Assembly (NCBI GenBank): GCA_905182495.1
Contig: CAJJBU010000018.1
Location: 1 to 64,000 of the forward strand
Reading direction: 5' to 3'
Source of the DNA: Flavobacteriales bacterium UBA952
GTDB taxonomy: Bacteria; Bacteroidota; Bacteroidia; Flavobacteriales_D; Crocinitomicaceae
DNA: 64,000 bases
The notes beneath the pieces were generated by a model. The model did no database searches. It worked only from the letters and a program-made list of their open reading frames with translations, and was not told where the DNA came from. Position 1 is the first letter of the stretch. Each line of letters starts with the position of its first letter. Shown one piece after another: positions 39,391-49,566 of this stretch. The position numbers were made by a program, and so were the translations under genes.

Positions 39391-40347
39391 CTAGCCTTTT
39401 CTTTGCATAGCTTTTTGAGCTGCAGCCTCAATGTGGGTCGCACCCAAACCGTATTTTTCCATCAGATCCATCGGTTTCCCACTCTCTCCGAAGGAGTCAT
39501 TGACTGCAATAAATTCCTGAGGAGCTGGCGTTTTTGAAGCTAAAACTCTCGCGACAGCCTCTCCTAATCCACCATTGGCCATATGCTCTTCAGCAGTTAC
39601 AACACATTTTGTTTTAGCGACAGACTTTAATATTGCAGCCTCATCTAAAGGTTTTATTGTATGCATGTTGATTAGTTCAACTGAAATCCCTTTTGCCGCT
39701 AATAATTGTGCTGCCTCAATTGACTTCCAGACCATATGTCCACACGCAATAATTGTAACGTCTGTACCTTTCTGAATAATGTCAGCTTTCCCAATTTGAA
39801 AAACAGCATCGGGTTTAACGAAGATAGGCATCACCGGCCTTCCAAATCTTAAATAAACAGGTCCTTGATGATCAGCAATCGCTATTGTTGCTTGTTTGGT
39901 TTGATTGAAGTCTGCAGGCACAATCACGGTCATGTTCGGAAGCATTCGCATCATCCCAATATCTTCTAGTATCTGATGTGTTGCACCATCCTCTCCTAAA
40001 GTCAGTCCGGCGTGCGAAGCACATATTTTTACGTTTTTCTGAGAATAGGCAATGGACTGCCGAATCTGATCATAAACACGTCCAGTTGAGAAATTAGCAA
40101 AAGTACCTGTAAAAGGTATTTTCCCTCCAATAGTCATTCCTGCAGCCATGCTCATCATATTTGCTTCAGCGATACCGACCTGAAAAAAACGATTTGGGAA
40201 AGCATCTTGAAACGCATTCATTTTTAATGAGCCTGTTAAATCAGCGCAAAGTGCCACGACATTTTCATTTCGAGCGCCAAGCTCAGCAAGACCTTCTCCA
40301 AATCCAGAGCGGGTGTCTTTATTTCCAAATGTTTCGATACTTTCCAT
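39391..40347 (-). CDS. Transketolase, C-terminal subunit
   Basis: The second half of a split transketolase (318 residues): pyrimidine-binding and C-terminal domains. Motifs are [18 protein letters not shown] (with the catalytic Glu, ~58), [20 protein letters not shown] (~110), [14 protein letters not shown] and a C-terminal domain with [14 protein letters not shown]. With the N-terminal subunit at 41699-42541 it forms one enzyme of the pentose phosphate pathway. Unusually, a VWA gene lies between the two halves; this gene starts two bases after that gene ends. Confidence 0.94.
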   Translation of the reverse strand: MESIETFGNKDTRSGFGEGLAELGARNENVVALCADLTGSLKMNAFQDAFPNRFFQVGIAEANMMSMAAGMTIGGKIPFTGTFANFSTGRVYDQIRQSIAYSQKNVKICASHAGLTLGEDGATHQILEDIGMMRMLPNMTVIVPADFNQTKQATIAIADHQGPVYLRFGRPVMPIFVKPDAVFQIGKADIIQKGTDVTIIACGHMVWKSIEAAQLLAAKGISVELINMHTIKPLDEAAILKSVAKTKCVVTAEEHMANGGLGEAVARVLASKTPAPQEFIAVNDSFGESGKPMDLMEKYGLGATHIEAAAQKAMQRKG

Positions 40348-40349
40348 AG

Positions 40350-41699
40350 TTATAATTTTAAATAATTCGTATTCAATGATTTTATACTAAAAGTTTCTTC
40401 GTTCGTATAGGAACTTGAAAACTGATTCTTTTCTCGATAAATGATTTTATAATCCCCAGGCTGAAGTTGCCATTTTTGCGTTCGAACTTTCGAGTTGATA
40501 TTGCAGACCCATTCATAGCTTCCATTCGTTTTTTTTACAAAAATTTGTCCAACATAAAGCTTGGCTGATTTCAGGTCTAAGCTACCCGAGGCAGGGATGT
40601 CGATTGTCGTAGTTTTGTATTCATTTATTTCAAATTCCTTATAGGTTCTAGGTAGCGTGAACACTTCCATTTGATATTTCCCGATGAGGTATTTCTGAGT
40701 GCTTCCTAATTCTTGATGATTAATGGTGCTCGATTCACCTGCTAAAATAATTCTTGAGGGATACTTTATATTGTAGGCACTTTTACGACTAGTGAAATTC
40801 AAGAACCCTTGTGCGGCATCCACTTGAATAATGTTGTGGGCATGTTCTGTAATAGAAATATTCTTCTTTAAAATAGATGGTAAGGTTTCCACTTTCAAAT
40901 CATATTTGATTGAAGGGTTGAGAACGAGAGTGTCAGGATTTTTATATTGGTTTAAAGTATGCGTATAGCGATATAAAACCTCTTCTGTTCCCGCTCGATA
41001 GAAAAGCATGGTCACGTCTGTTTCTTTTGGTTGCAGAGACAAGTCATTAAGGTTTACTTGAACGGTTGTATTCAGCAGCGCTTTGTCAATGATTTTTGTC
41101 AACACAGATCTAAAAGTTGTTTTGTTTTCAGCTTCTGTAAATGATCCAATGCAATTGAATTGTTCTAAGTAGGATAGGTCTAAACCGATTCCAATAACAA
41201 AAGGAGTCACTTTAACATCTTTTTCTTTTAGCTTTCTTGCAATAACGCAAGGGTCGTTGTCACAAGACTCCAAACCATCTGTGATTAATATAATGAAATT
41301 CCTTGCGTCACTTTGCGGAAAATCATCTGCGGCAGCTTCTAATGATCTAGCAATCGGTGTTGCTCCTTTCGCTGTGATAAACTTAACCCTTTTCTTAATC
41401 GCATCAATTGTATTTGGTCCGAAAGGCACCTCTAGTTTTGTATCATTGCAGTCTTGAAATGTATTACTGACAAGCGATTGGTGTCCGTAGACGCGTAGAG
41501 CAATTTCTAAATCAGGGATTCCCCTTAGGTCCTCCACGGCCTCATTTAAAATTTCTTTTGCCGATTCCATACGAGATTGATCTTCCCACTTAAGATTCAT
41601 GCTGTTGGACGCATCTAGAATAAATAGAATTCTCGTTTTCGTCTGGCTATATGTCGCCAGAGAAGAAAGTAAAAATAAAATGAATAAATATCGGCTCAC
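40350..41699 (-). CDS. Secreted von Willebrand factor A domain protein
   Basis: A 449-residue protein starting at a GTG that overlaps the tktN stop (TAGTG), with GGAG a few bases upstream. The signal peptide is [18 protein letters not shown]. The VWA domain (~20-195) has a complete metal-ion site: [16 protein letters not shown] (DxSxS), the Thr in [18 protein letters not shown] and the Asp in [16 protein letters not shown] cysteine-rich stretch (ESCDNDPC) follows. The C-terminal ~250 residues are beta-rich repeats without a name I know. A VWA fold binds proteins in a Mg-dependent way. Its place inside the transketolase operon has no obvious metabolic reason. Confidence 0.87.
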   Translation of the reverse strand: MSRYLFILFLLSSLATYSQTKTRILFILDASNSMNLKWEDQSRMESAKEILNEAVEDLRGIPDLEIALRVYGHQSLVSNTFQDCNDTKLEVPFGPNTIDAIKKRVKFITAKGATPIARSLEAAADDFPQSDARNFIILITDGLESCDNDPCVIARKLKEKDVKVTPFVIGIGLDLSYLEQFNCIGSFTEAENKTTFRSVLTKIIDKALLNTTVQVNLNDLSLQPKETDVTMLFYRAGTEEVLYRYTHTLNQYKNPDTLVLNPSIKYDLKVETLPSILKKNISITEHAHNIIQVDAAQGFLNFTSRKSAYNIKYPSRIILAGESSTINHQELGSTQKYLIGKYQMEVFTLPRTYKEFEINEYKTTTIDIPASGSLDLKSAKLYVGQIFVKKTNGSYEWVCNINSKVRTQKWQLQPGDYKIIYREKNQFSSSYTNEETFSIKSLNTNYLKL

Positions 41700-42541
41700 T
41701 AATAATCTCCTAAAGTTTCTTTTAGTTGGCTCAAAGCATCTTTTAACTGATCTTCATTTGGAGCGACACCATGCCATTTGTGTGTCCCCATCATAAAGTC
41801 AACACCCATGCCCATCTCAGTTTTCATAATAATAACTACTGGTTTACCTTGCCCCATTTTTCCTTTGGCTTCGGTAAGGGTATTGTGGATGCTTTCAAAG
41901 TTATGCCCGTCCATTTCAAGTACGTCCCATCCAAAAGCTTGCCACTTTTCTGTTAAGGACCCTAAAGGGAGCACATCTTCGAGGTCACCATCAATTTGTC
42001 GGCCGTTATAATCAATAGTGGCGATGAGGTTATCAACCTTGTTTCCCGCAGCATACATGGCTGCTTCCCAAATTTGACCTTCTTGGAGTTCACCATCACC
42101 ATGAAGTGTATAAACGATCTGAGAATCATTATTTAGTTTTTTAGTCACTGCTGTGCCAATGGCCACAGATAGGCCTTGACCCAAAGACCCAGAAGCCATT
42201 CGTATACCGGGGAGTTTTTTATCTGTTGAAGGATGTCCTTGCAGCCTAGATGATATCTTTCTAAATGTAGCTAGTTCCGAAACAGGGAAGTATCCCTTTC
42301 TTGCAAGTACACTATACCAAACTGGAGAAATGTGTCCATTTGAAAGAAAAAACACGTCTTCGTCTTTTGCGTCCATTGCGAAACGATCAGGGTCATGCTT
42401 CATTGATTCGAAATACAAGTAGGTTATGAAGTCTGCACAACCGAGAGAACCGCCTGGATGACCTGATTTAACGGCAGAAACCATTCTAACGATGTCTCTT
42501 CTAACTTGTGATGCAATTGATTTTAATTCCTCTTTATTCAT
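41699..42541 (-). CDS. Transketolase, N-terminal subunit
   Basis: The first half of the split transketolase (280 residues), carrying the diphosphate-binding part for thiamine diphosphate. Motifs are KSGHPGGSLGCADFITYLYF (~24-43), FFLSNGHISPVWYSVLARKG, GSLGQGLSVAIGTA (~117) and the ThDP signature GDGELQEGQIWEAAMYA (~150) through IATIDYNGRQIDGD. Its stop codon overlaps the GTG start of the VWA gene by one base, so all three genes probably sit on one transcript. Confidence 0.95.
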   Translation of the reverse strand: MNKEELKSIASQVRRDIVRMVSAVKSGHPGGSLGCADFITYLYFESMKHDPDRFAMDAKDEDVFFLSNGHISPVWYSVLARKGYFPVSELATFRKISSRLQGHPSTDKKLPGIRMASGSLGQGLSVAIGTAVTKKLNNDSQIVYTLHGDGELQEGQIWEAAMYAAGNKVDNLIATIDYNGRQIDGDLEDVLPLGSLTEKWQAFGWDVLEMDGHNFESIHNTLTEAKGKMGQGKPVVIIMKTEMGMGVDFMMGTHKWHGVAPNEDQLKDALSQLKETLGDY

Positions 42542-42676
42542 GGTTTTATATATTGGATAGTATTGCTAACTTTACAAAACTAATTTTAATTGTCGTTTGA
42601 CTTGACATTTTCTTTGAACAATAGAGGCAACTTTTCAACGATTTAGTAGGTCTTTAACAATGAATTCAAATTGTTT

Positions 42677-43048
42677 ATGAAATTATTATTCTCACTCGCG
42701 TTATTTTTTTGTTTTTCTTTGAATGGTCTTTCACAAGATATTTCTAGTAAATTATTACACAGTTATAGTCAGCAGGAGCTCAATATCATTGAGGAAAACA
42801 ATCAAAATCAATACCTTTTATTAGAATATGCATTAGAAAATGCAATCTATACTGCCTCATATGATTCAGAAAAACATTCTGGACTTCATGTAATTCAGTT
42901 GAAAACAGAAAGCGAAAGTCCTTCCTTTACAGATTTTGGGGTAAAAATAACGGAGACGAATCAGTATTTTTATTGGGAAAGTAGAGACAAGGTTTTGGTT
43001 GTCAAATCCTTTTGGGTTTTGAATCATGAAAAAACATCAAGGCCATGA
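42677..43048 (+). CDS. Small secreted protein upstream of second type B adhesin
   Basis: Starts at the ATG at 42677 (the frame extends to a TTG at 42671). The signal peptide is MKLLFSLALFFCFSLNGLSQ. The 123-residue product then has LLHSYSQQELNIIEENNQNQ and a mixed alpha/beta body ending in FWVLNHEKTSRP. I do not recognise a family. Its stop overlaps the start of the following adhesin (ATGA). The parallel with 13003-13371 in size, export signal and position suggests a shared helper function. Confidence 0.62.
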   Translation: MKLLFSLALFFCFSLNGLSQDISSKLLHSYSQQELNIIEENNQNQYLLLEYALENAIYTASYDSEKHSGLHVIQLKTESESPSFTDFGVKITETNQYFYWESRDKVLVVKSFWVLNHEKTSRP

Positions 43049-45945
43049 AGAGATTAATTCTTTTAAGCTTTTTAATCATCATGCCATCTCTTGTGTTGTG
43101 GTCTCAGGTAATCACTATGGGAGAGCCTGGCTTCCCTGAGAACAACCCCATGGATTGTAATAATTTCGGGATTATCGGAACTAATTTTCAAGATCCAGGT
43201 GCAGGTGGTAATTATCCTCCCAATTTCAATGATACAACAGTCTTTTGTCCAGACCTCAATCTAGGGACTAAAGCAACCATAACATTTGCTATAAACGCGG
43301 GATTTGAATTTAATGTAGATGGTTCTGACTTTATTCAAGTTTATGATGGGCCAAACACAAGTGCGCCTCTGCTGGGTATACATAATTCGGTTACAGACCC
43401 AACAGGTTTTACCTATCAGGCTAGTTGGGATAACCCTAGTGGATGTTTGACAGTCGTTTTTGTTTCTAATGGAAGCAATGAGAATACGGGGTGGCTAGCA
43501 AATGCCTCTTGTGGTAATCAATTCCAACCTTTTGAAGCGCATATGTTGGCTTATGTTAATGGCGTTGGAGAAGACGCTATAAACCCATCTGATACAGGGT
43601 TTGTCGATATTTGTTTTGGGGATAGTATCTTGTTTATAGCAAAACCAATCTTTCCGAACTCATTAGATTCAACAGGTTTTGGCTATTCTCAAAACGTTAA
43701 TTCAGATATAGATTTTGTTTGGAGTATTACGGATGGAAATACATACCCTAATAATGACTCAATTTGGTTTACACCCCCTGCTCGTGCCGGCTATTTAATT
43801 GACTTGAAAATAGAAGATGATTTCCCTTTAAATGAACGTGTAAGGAGTAAAGTCCGTGTGTCTTTATTACCCAGTTTTGCAGGAACGGGTCCCATAGAAG
43901 ATTCTGTTTGTCTTGGTGCTAGCACAACCTTGGTTGGTGGCGTCACACCATTAGATACGGTGGGGGTGGAGATTCCAGCGGGTTCTTTTGAATTGGGAGG
44001 TAATTTTGCAGGTTTAACCTATCTACCAGATGGGTCAGGACAACAATACCAGGCCCCAATTACGATTGGCGGGTTTCCTGATGGATCAATCATTACTAAT
44101 GATCAAGATTTGAATCAGGTCTGTATTACAATGGAACATTCTTATTTGGGAGATTTAGAGATTTGGTTGCAATGTCCAAATGGCACAACGGTTCCTTTGG
44201 TTAATTCATACAGCCCAGGAGCAATACCTGGAGGGAGCTCCGGTGGCGGAACTTATTTAGGTGACCCTATCGATGACAGCGGTGGTGGTGGGCCTGGAGA
44301 GGGTTGGGAGTATTGCTTTAGTTCAGTTTTTAATGACATAGGCCCTATAACATCAAACTTAGGAAATACGATACCGGCACCGAATTTCGGTAACAATGGA
44401 CCGTCAATTAATCCTAATAACACCTATGCTCCAGAGGCCTCCTTTAATTCTCTAGCAGGATGCCCTGTAAATGGGAATTGGACGATTTTTGTTCAAGACA
44501 ACCTTGGAATTGATGACGGCTATATTTTTGAATGGGGATTGTTCTTTGATGCTTCTTATTTCCCGGGTTTAGGGTCTTATCAGACGCAAGCGGATACAAG
44601 TTGGTGGAATAATGACCCTACGATTATATCGGGATTGAATGATACCTTGATCGTTGTTCAACCAGAAACGGAGGGGACCTATAGCTATACTTTTAATATT
44701 CTAGATAATTTTGGGTGTCCTTTTGATACCACGGTTTCCTTTACAGTTACTGAAGGCCCCGAGATTTTCCCTGATACCTTGGCTTGTGATTTAGCATTCC
44801 CAGTTTCAGGTACCATCGCTTTTAGTGGAGGTGAATGGTCTACATTGGATACGGCAATTACTTTTAGTGATTCATCTTTAAATAATCCACTAATCCAATC
44901 TTCTTCTGGTGGTTTCTTTGATGTGACTTTCACGGATAATGAATGTAACGTTTCGGTTACGTCAGAGATACATTTCCCACCTTATTTATTTATTGAAATG
45001 CCAGACACGACAGTTTGCGCAGGGTCGAATTATGAAATTGTACCTCAGGTAACGGCGAATGATTTAGATCCGGGATATGTTCCGACCTTAATATATGAAT
45101 GGGGTAATGGGTCTGTTGATTCCACTTTGATCGTAAATTCTGCGGGGACTTATGACTTCAGTGTAATGAACGAATGCGTATTGGTGACGAATGATTTTAC
45201 CATATTAGCGCTTCCAACTATTCAGAGTGACACACTGGTCTGCAATTATGGATTCCAAATTGCAGGCACAAATGCACCTAATGGTGGATTCTGGTCCACA
45301 TCTAGTCCAGAACTTAGCCTTTCAGGGAATACATTAAATCCAGATGTCAGTACATCTTTAGCTGGTTTATATGACTTGACTTTTACGGATCCTGTTTGTC
45401 AATACGACCAAACCATTTTTGTTGCATTTCCTCCAAATTATAATGTAGTAGCGATGGATACAAGTGTTTGTTTTGGATCTTTGGTCAGTCTCAATGCCAT
45501 TGCGGTGCCAGATGCAGTGCAAGCAGGTTTCCCTATTGATTATTCAATGAGTTGGAGTAATGGAGATGTCGGCGAATCAATATCGGTAGATCAAGAGGGT
45601 GATTATACCGTTACCATTTCGTATCAATGTGGAAATACTTCAGATATTTCAAGTCTCGGCTTTTATGGATGCGACATCGAGGTTCCCAATGTTATTGTGT
45701 TGTCGTCTAATGTTGGAAACAATGAGTTTTTCGTTAACTATAGTGGTATAAATGAATTTCAATGTATCATTTTAAACCGTTGGGGAAATGTTATCTATGA
45801 GTATTTTGATGCGGCAGGTACATGGCCAGGAACTAACAAATCTGGTAAAATAGTGAATGAAGGAACCTATTTCTACAAAATCAACGCAACTTTTGAAGGT
45901 GGACAAGAAGTGCAAAAGCATGGCTTTGTTACGTTAAAGTATTGA
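43045..45945 (+). CDS. T9SS type B surface protein with CUB-like and P domains
   Basis: A 966-residue exported protein. After the signal peptide (MKRLILLSFLIIMPSLVLWS) comes a CUB-like domain (~20-155: FVDGSDFIQVYDGPNTSAPL-type text reads NVDGSDFIQVYDGPNTSAPL). A subtilisin-type P domain follows at ~305-505 (VCITMEHSYLGDLEIWLQCP, CPVNGNWTIFVQDNLGIDDG). Several Ig-like/PKD-like segments come next, and the gliding-associated type B sorting domain ends the protein (ECIILNRWGNVIYE-like QCIILNRWGNVIYEYFDAAG, then GTYFYKINATFEGGQE, HGFVTLKY). There is no catalytic domain, so it is probably an adhesin or scaffold. No SprF gene follows it. Confidence 0.88.
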   Translation: MKRLILLSFLIIMPSLVLWSQVITMGEPGFPENNPMDCNNFGIIGTNFQDPGAGGNYPPNFNDTTVFCPDLNLGTKATITFAINAGFEFNVDGSDFIQVYDGPNTSAPLLGIHNSVTDPTGFTYQASWDNPSGCLTVVFVSNGSNENTGWLANASCGNQFQPFEAHMLAYVNGVGEDAINPSDTGFVDICFGDSILFIAKPIFPNSLDSTGFGYSQNVNSDIDFVWSITDGNTYPNNDSIWFTPPARAGYLIDLKIEDDFPLNERVRSKVRVSLLPSFAGTGPIEDSVCLGASTTLVGGVTPLDTVGVEIPAGSFELGGNFAGLTYLPDGSGQQYQAPITIGGFPDGSIITNDQDLNQVCITMEHSYLGDLEIWLQCPNGTTVPLVNSYSPGAIPGGSSGGGTYLGDPIDDSGGGGPGEGWEYCFSSVFNDIGPITSNLGNTIPAPNFGNNGPSINPNNTYAPEASFNSLAGCPVNGNWTIFVQDNLGIDDGYIFEWGLFFDASYFPGLGSYQTQADTSWWNNDPTIISGLNDTLIVVQPETEGTYSYTFNILDNFGCPFDTTVSFTVTEGPEIFPDTLACDLAFPVSGTIAFSGGEWSTLDTAITFSDSSLNNPLIQSSSGGFFDVTFTDNECNVSVTSEIHFPPYLFIEMPDTTVCAGSNYEIVPQVTANDLDPGYVPTLIYEWGNGSVDSTLIVNSAGTYDFSVMNECVLVTNDFTILALPTIQSDTLVCNYGFQIAGTNAPNGGFWSTSSPELSLSGNTLNPDVSTSLAGLYDLTFTDPVCQYDQTIFVAFPPNYNVVAMDTSVCFGSLVSLNAIAVPDAVQAGFPIDYSMSWSNGDVGESISVDQEGDYTVTISYQCGNTSDISSLGFYGCDIEVPNVIVLSSNVGNNEFFVNYSGINEFQCIILNRWGNVIYEYFDAAGTWPGTNKSGKIVNEGTYFYKINATFEGGQEVQKHGFVTLKY

Positions 45946-45985
45946 TGAAACTCATAACTTTGTACTTCAATTAAATTTTTTGAGT

Positions 45986-47992
45986 ATGAAGTCATTTTCC
46001 GACGAAATTCTAGAAGGGATTCCATCAGATCTCCCGCAAGTAAAGCCTCTTGATTACGAAATTAATCGTGCTCCAAAGAGAAAAGACATCTTGTCAAATG
46101 ATGAAAAAAAATTAGCATTAAAGAATGCACTTCGTTATTTCCCTAAAAACCAGCATAAAGTATTGGCTTCCGAGTTTTTAAATGAGTTAAAAACATTCGG
46201 TAGAATTTATATGCATCGTTATCGTCCGGACAATGAAATTTATGCGCGTCCAATTGATGAATATCCCGGGGAATCGCTTCAGGCGAAGGCAATCATGCTT
46301 ATGATTCAAAATAATTTAAGCTTGGCAATTGCCCAGCATCCACATGAACTAATTACTTATGGTGGAAATGGTTCTGTGTTTCAAAATTGGATCCAATACC
46401 GCTTGACGATGAAATATCTTTCTGAGATGACCGATTCGCAGACCTTAGTCATGAACTCCGGTCACCCTCAAGGTTTATTCCCGTCTCATAAAAATGCCCC
46501 ACGTGTTGTTGTTTCAAATGGAATGATGATTCCCAATTACTCTAAACCAGATGATTGGGAGCGGTATAACGCATTGGGGGTCACACAGTACGGACAGATG
46601 ACCGCAGGCTCATTTATGTATATCGGCCCGCAAGGTATCGTGCATGGTACAACAATAACGGTGCTAAATGCGATACGAAAAATGACGAAACCTGGAGAAT
46701 CACAAAAGGGGAAATTATTTGTTACTGCAGGACTTGGTGGCATGTCAGGTGCCCAACCAAAGGCGGGAAATATTGCTGGTGTGATTTCTGTTACGGCTGA
46801 GGTGAATCCCAAAGCCGTGAAAACTAGACATGAACAGGGCTGGGTAGATGAAGTCATCGATGATTTAGATGCACTATGCAACAGGGTTCGTATAGCGAAA
46901 CAAAATCTAGAGGTTGTTTCTATCGCTTACATCGGAAATGTTGTTGATGTTTGGGATAAATTTGCGGAAGAGGATATATTTATTGATTTAGGTTCTGATC
47001 AAACATCCTTGCATAACCCGTGGGCGGGGGGTTATTACCCGGTAGGTTTAAGTCTTGAAGAATCTAACCGGATGATGGCTGAAGAACCAGAGCTTTTCAA
47101 AAGTCATGTGCGTAAAAGTCTCCTTAGACACGCAGAAGCAATTCAAAAAAACACGAAGAAGGGTAGTTACTTCTTTGATTACGGCAATGCTTTTTTACTA
47201 GAAGCGAGTAGGGCGGGAGCTGAATTACTTTTAGCAAACGGCGAAGATTTTATTTACCCCTCATATGTTCAAGACATTCTGGGTCCAATGTGTTTTGATT
47301 TTGGTTTTGGACCTTTTCGATGGGTATGTGCCTCTGGAAAGCAAACTGACCTTGATATTACTGATGAAATCGCCTGTTCTGTTTTAGAAGAGATGAGGTT
47401 AACTAGTCCCCCTGAAATTCAGCAGCAAATGGCAGATAATATTCAATGGATAAAAGGGGCGGGAGAGAATGAATTGGTTGTCGGCTCAAAAGCAAGAATT
47501 CTTTATGCTGATGCAGAGGGAAGGATGAAAATAGCGTTAGCCTTTAATAAGGCCATCCAAGAAAACAAAATAGGCCCCGTGGTCTTGGGACGTGATCACC
47601 ATGATGTATCAGGGACAGACTCGCCATATCGCGAGACCTCAAACATCTATGATGGTTCGAGATATACAGCAGATATGGCCATTCAGAATGTGATAGGGGA
47701 TAGCTTTAGAGGAGCAACGTGGGTTTCTATTCACAATGGCGGTGGCGTTGGCTGGGGAGAAGTTATTAATGGCGGCTTTGGAATGTTGTTAGATGGAGGT
47801 ACTCAAGCGAGCGAAAACATTAAGCAAATGTTGCATTGGGATGTTAATAATGGAATAGCACGACGGAGTTGGGCTCGCAATGAAAATGCAAATTTTGCTA
47901 TCGCCCGTGCCATGGAAAAAGAACCCCTTCTCAAAGTGACTATGCCAGAATTGGTAGATGAGGACATTCTTTCAAACTTGGATATTTCCTAA
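45986..47992 (+). CDS. hutU: Urocanate hydratase
   Basis: Second step of histidine breakdown: urocanate to imidazolonepropionate, using NAD as electrophile. The ATG at 45986 is preferred to the TTG at 45980, giving 668 residues; this is longer than the ~550-residue proteobacterial enzyme, as in Bacteroidota forms. Motifs are LITYGGNGSVFQNWIQYRL (~125), the NAD-binding TAGLGGMSGAQPKAGNI (~250), DLGSDQTSLHNPWAGGYYP and the active-site Cys in FGPFRWVCASGKQTD (~450). No hutH, hutI or hutG gene is present in the window. The stop overlaps the next start (TAATG). Confidence 0.95.
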   Translation: MKSFSDEILEGIPSDLPQVKPLDYEINRAPKRKDILSNDEKKLALKNALRYFPKNQHKVLASEFLNELKTFGRIYMHRYRPDNEIYARPIDEYPGESLQAKAIMLMIQNNLSLAIAQHPHELITYGGNGSVFQNWIQYRLTMKYLSEMTDSQTLVMNSGHPQGLFPSHKNAPRVVVSNGMMIPNYSKPDDWERYNALGVTQYGQMTAGSFMYIGPQGIVHGTTITVLNAIRKMTKPGESQKGKLFVTAGLGGMSGAQPKAGNIAGVISVTAEVNPKAVKTRHEQGWVDEVIDDLDALCNRVRIAKQNLEVVSIAYIGNVVDVWDKFAEEDIFIDLGSDQTSLHNPWAGGYYPVGLSLEESNRMMAEEPELFKSHVRKSLLRHAEAIQKNTKKGSYFFDYGNAFLLEASRAGAELLLANGEDFIYPSYVQDILGPMCFDFGFGPFRWVCASGKQTDLDITDEIACSVLEEMRLTSPPEIQQQMADNIQWIKGAGENELVVGSKARILYADAEGRMKIALAFNKAIQENKIGPVVLGRDHHDVSGTDSPYRETSNIYDGSRYTADMAIQNVIGDSFRGATWVSIHNGGGVGWGEVINGGFGMLLDGGTQASENIKQMLHWDVNNGIARRSWARNENANFAIARAMEKEPLLKVTMPELVDEDILSNLDIS

Positions 47993-49566
47993 TGCATTTG
48001 ATGGGGCATAAGGGGTATTATGTACTTGTCATTTTAGCCTTGGCTTTATACATTCCCTTGGTGTTTCTTGGTGGTTTTGGAACCTCAGATGATTTGTCTC
48101 TTGTAGCCCATATTGGTCCGAGCTATTTAACAGATTTGAAATACAGTATAATGAGGACTGGACATGTCTCAAGGCCTATTTATGGTTTTGTTCAAACCAG
48201 TACTTTACACCTTTTCGGAACCCATTTTATCCTTTATAATTTGTTCCGTTTTGTATTGTGGGGTCTTGTTGTGTATTTTTCAAATCTTGTTTTTAAGAAG
48301 ATCATAGGCAGAAGGGGTTCATTATTGTTTTTATTTTTTTTATCCTTCCCTGTTTTCGCGTCATCGCAACTTTTTAATGGACTGCAAACAGGGTATCTCT
48401 TATCTGTTATTTTTTATCTCTTGGCGCTAAATTCAATTCAAGATGAACAGGGTGTTTTTCTACAAGAATCCTATAAGAGGTATTTCATTTGGTTACTTTT
48501 GGCTTTATTGTCCTGTGAAATTGTATTTCCCTTATTCCTTTTTCCAGTATTACAGGTTTGGCAATACCGAGGTAAGTCAAAGGCGTTTACAAATCTTTTT
48601 ATAACGACCATTTTAGTTTTCATTATCCTTCTTGTCTTGAAGTTTTTTGTTGGCCCGATTTATCAAATTGGATCTACTCTAGTTTTTTCTTTCTCTTTGC
48701 ATTCTGTTTTACAGGGTATCTATTATTTTTTCGCGGTAGGTATAGAAGTCCCATTATTACTCTTTGAAGTGGTTCCATTCTATTTTTCAGAACCAATTTT
48801 ATGGTCTAGTTTTTTGGCAATCCCCATCGTTTATTGGTCTAAGTCCAAATTGATTGTTGCGTTTGATAGGAAATTGTTTGTAAATATAACCCTAACCATT
48901 TCTGCCTGCTGCCTGATTTTCATTCTTTCTAATTATCCTGCAGTTACCTATGGCTTGTACAATAAAATGCTTTTACCGAGCCATATTTTTGTTGCTTTAG
49001 CCTTGTCTATTGCGTGTGGAATATTGCTTCGCACTAAATTTTATTTGGCGACTTATGTAGTGGCGATTCTTTGGTTAGCTTCTATGCAAATGCAAGTTTT
49101 AAACACCATAAGATCTTGGGATACACGTATGACGGTTTTTGAGGAGATTATACCTGTGCTTAATAATATGGACAATCAATACGACTATACTTTTGCAGAG
49201 GTGCCCTATTTTTTAGAGTCGAACTACAATAATGAACCGGTTTTTTCATTAATTGATGATTTTCAAGGGGGCTTGTTATTAAAAGGATTTACTGGAAAAG
49301 TGAGTAACGTTTTCCCATATACATCAAGGATGGTCTTAGATCGTTCCTATTGGTCTAATCATAATTTATTGAATGTGATTGATTCTAAAGGGATTGTTGA
49401 TTTTTCTTGTGTTCATTATAAAAATAGCTTTAACTATGGGGGTTCTATAGTTCATAACAATGCTAGCTTTTCTTCTTTTTTAAGCTCACATTATTCCCCC
49501 ATTCAAACGGAGTGTTTTCGGGCTGAAGTCAGAGAATTTATTTCAAATAAATTTTTTGAAAAATGA
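47992..49566 (+). CDS. Polytopic membrane protein, GT-C glycosyltransferase-like
   Basis: A 524-residue protein with about ten or eleven membrane segments in the first ~380 residues and a soluble C-terminal ~130. The first outer loop carries an acidic pair (GGFGTSDDLSLVAH, ~27-40) placed like the catalytic Asp motif of GT-C-type glycosyltransferases, and a later loop has HVSRPIYGFVQ. I do not recognise a named family, so a lipid-linked sugar transferase is only a suggestion. It is coupled on both sides: its start overlaps the hutU stop and its stop overlaps the PI-PLC-like start. Confidence 0.65.
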   Translation: MHLMGHKGYYVLVILALALYIPLVFLGGFGTSDDLSLVAHIGPSYLTDLKYSIMRTGHVSRPIYGFVQTSTLHLFGTHFILYNLFRFVLWGLVVYFSNLVFKKIIGRRGSLLFLFFLSFPVFASSQLFNGLQTGYLLSVIFYLLALNSIQDEQGVFLQESYKRYFIWLLLALLSCEIVFPLFLFPVLQVWQYRGKSKAFTNLFITTILVFIILLVLKFFVGPIYQIGSTLVFSFSLHSVLQGIYYFFAVGIEVPLLLFEVVPFYFSEPILWSSFLAIPIVYWSKSKLIVAFDRKLFVNITLTISACCLIFILSNYPAVTYGLYNKMLLPSHIFVALALSIACGILLRTKFYLATYVVAILWLASMQMQVLNTIRSWDTRMTVFEEIIPVLNNMDNQYDYTFAEVPYFLESNYNNEPVFSLIDDFQGGLLLKGFTGKVSNVFPYTSRMVLDRSYWSNHNLLNVIDSKGIVDFSCVHYKNSFNYGGSIVHNNASFSSFLSSHYSPIQTECFRAEVREFISNKFFEK

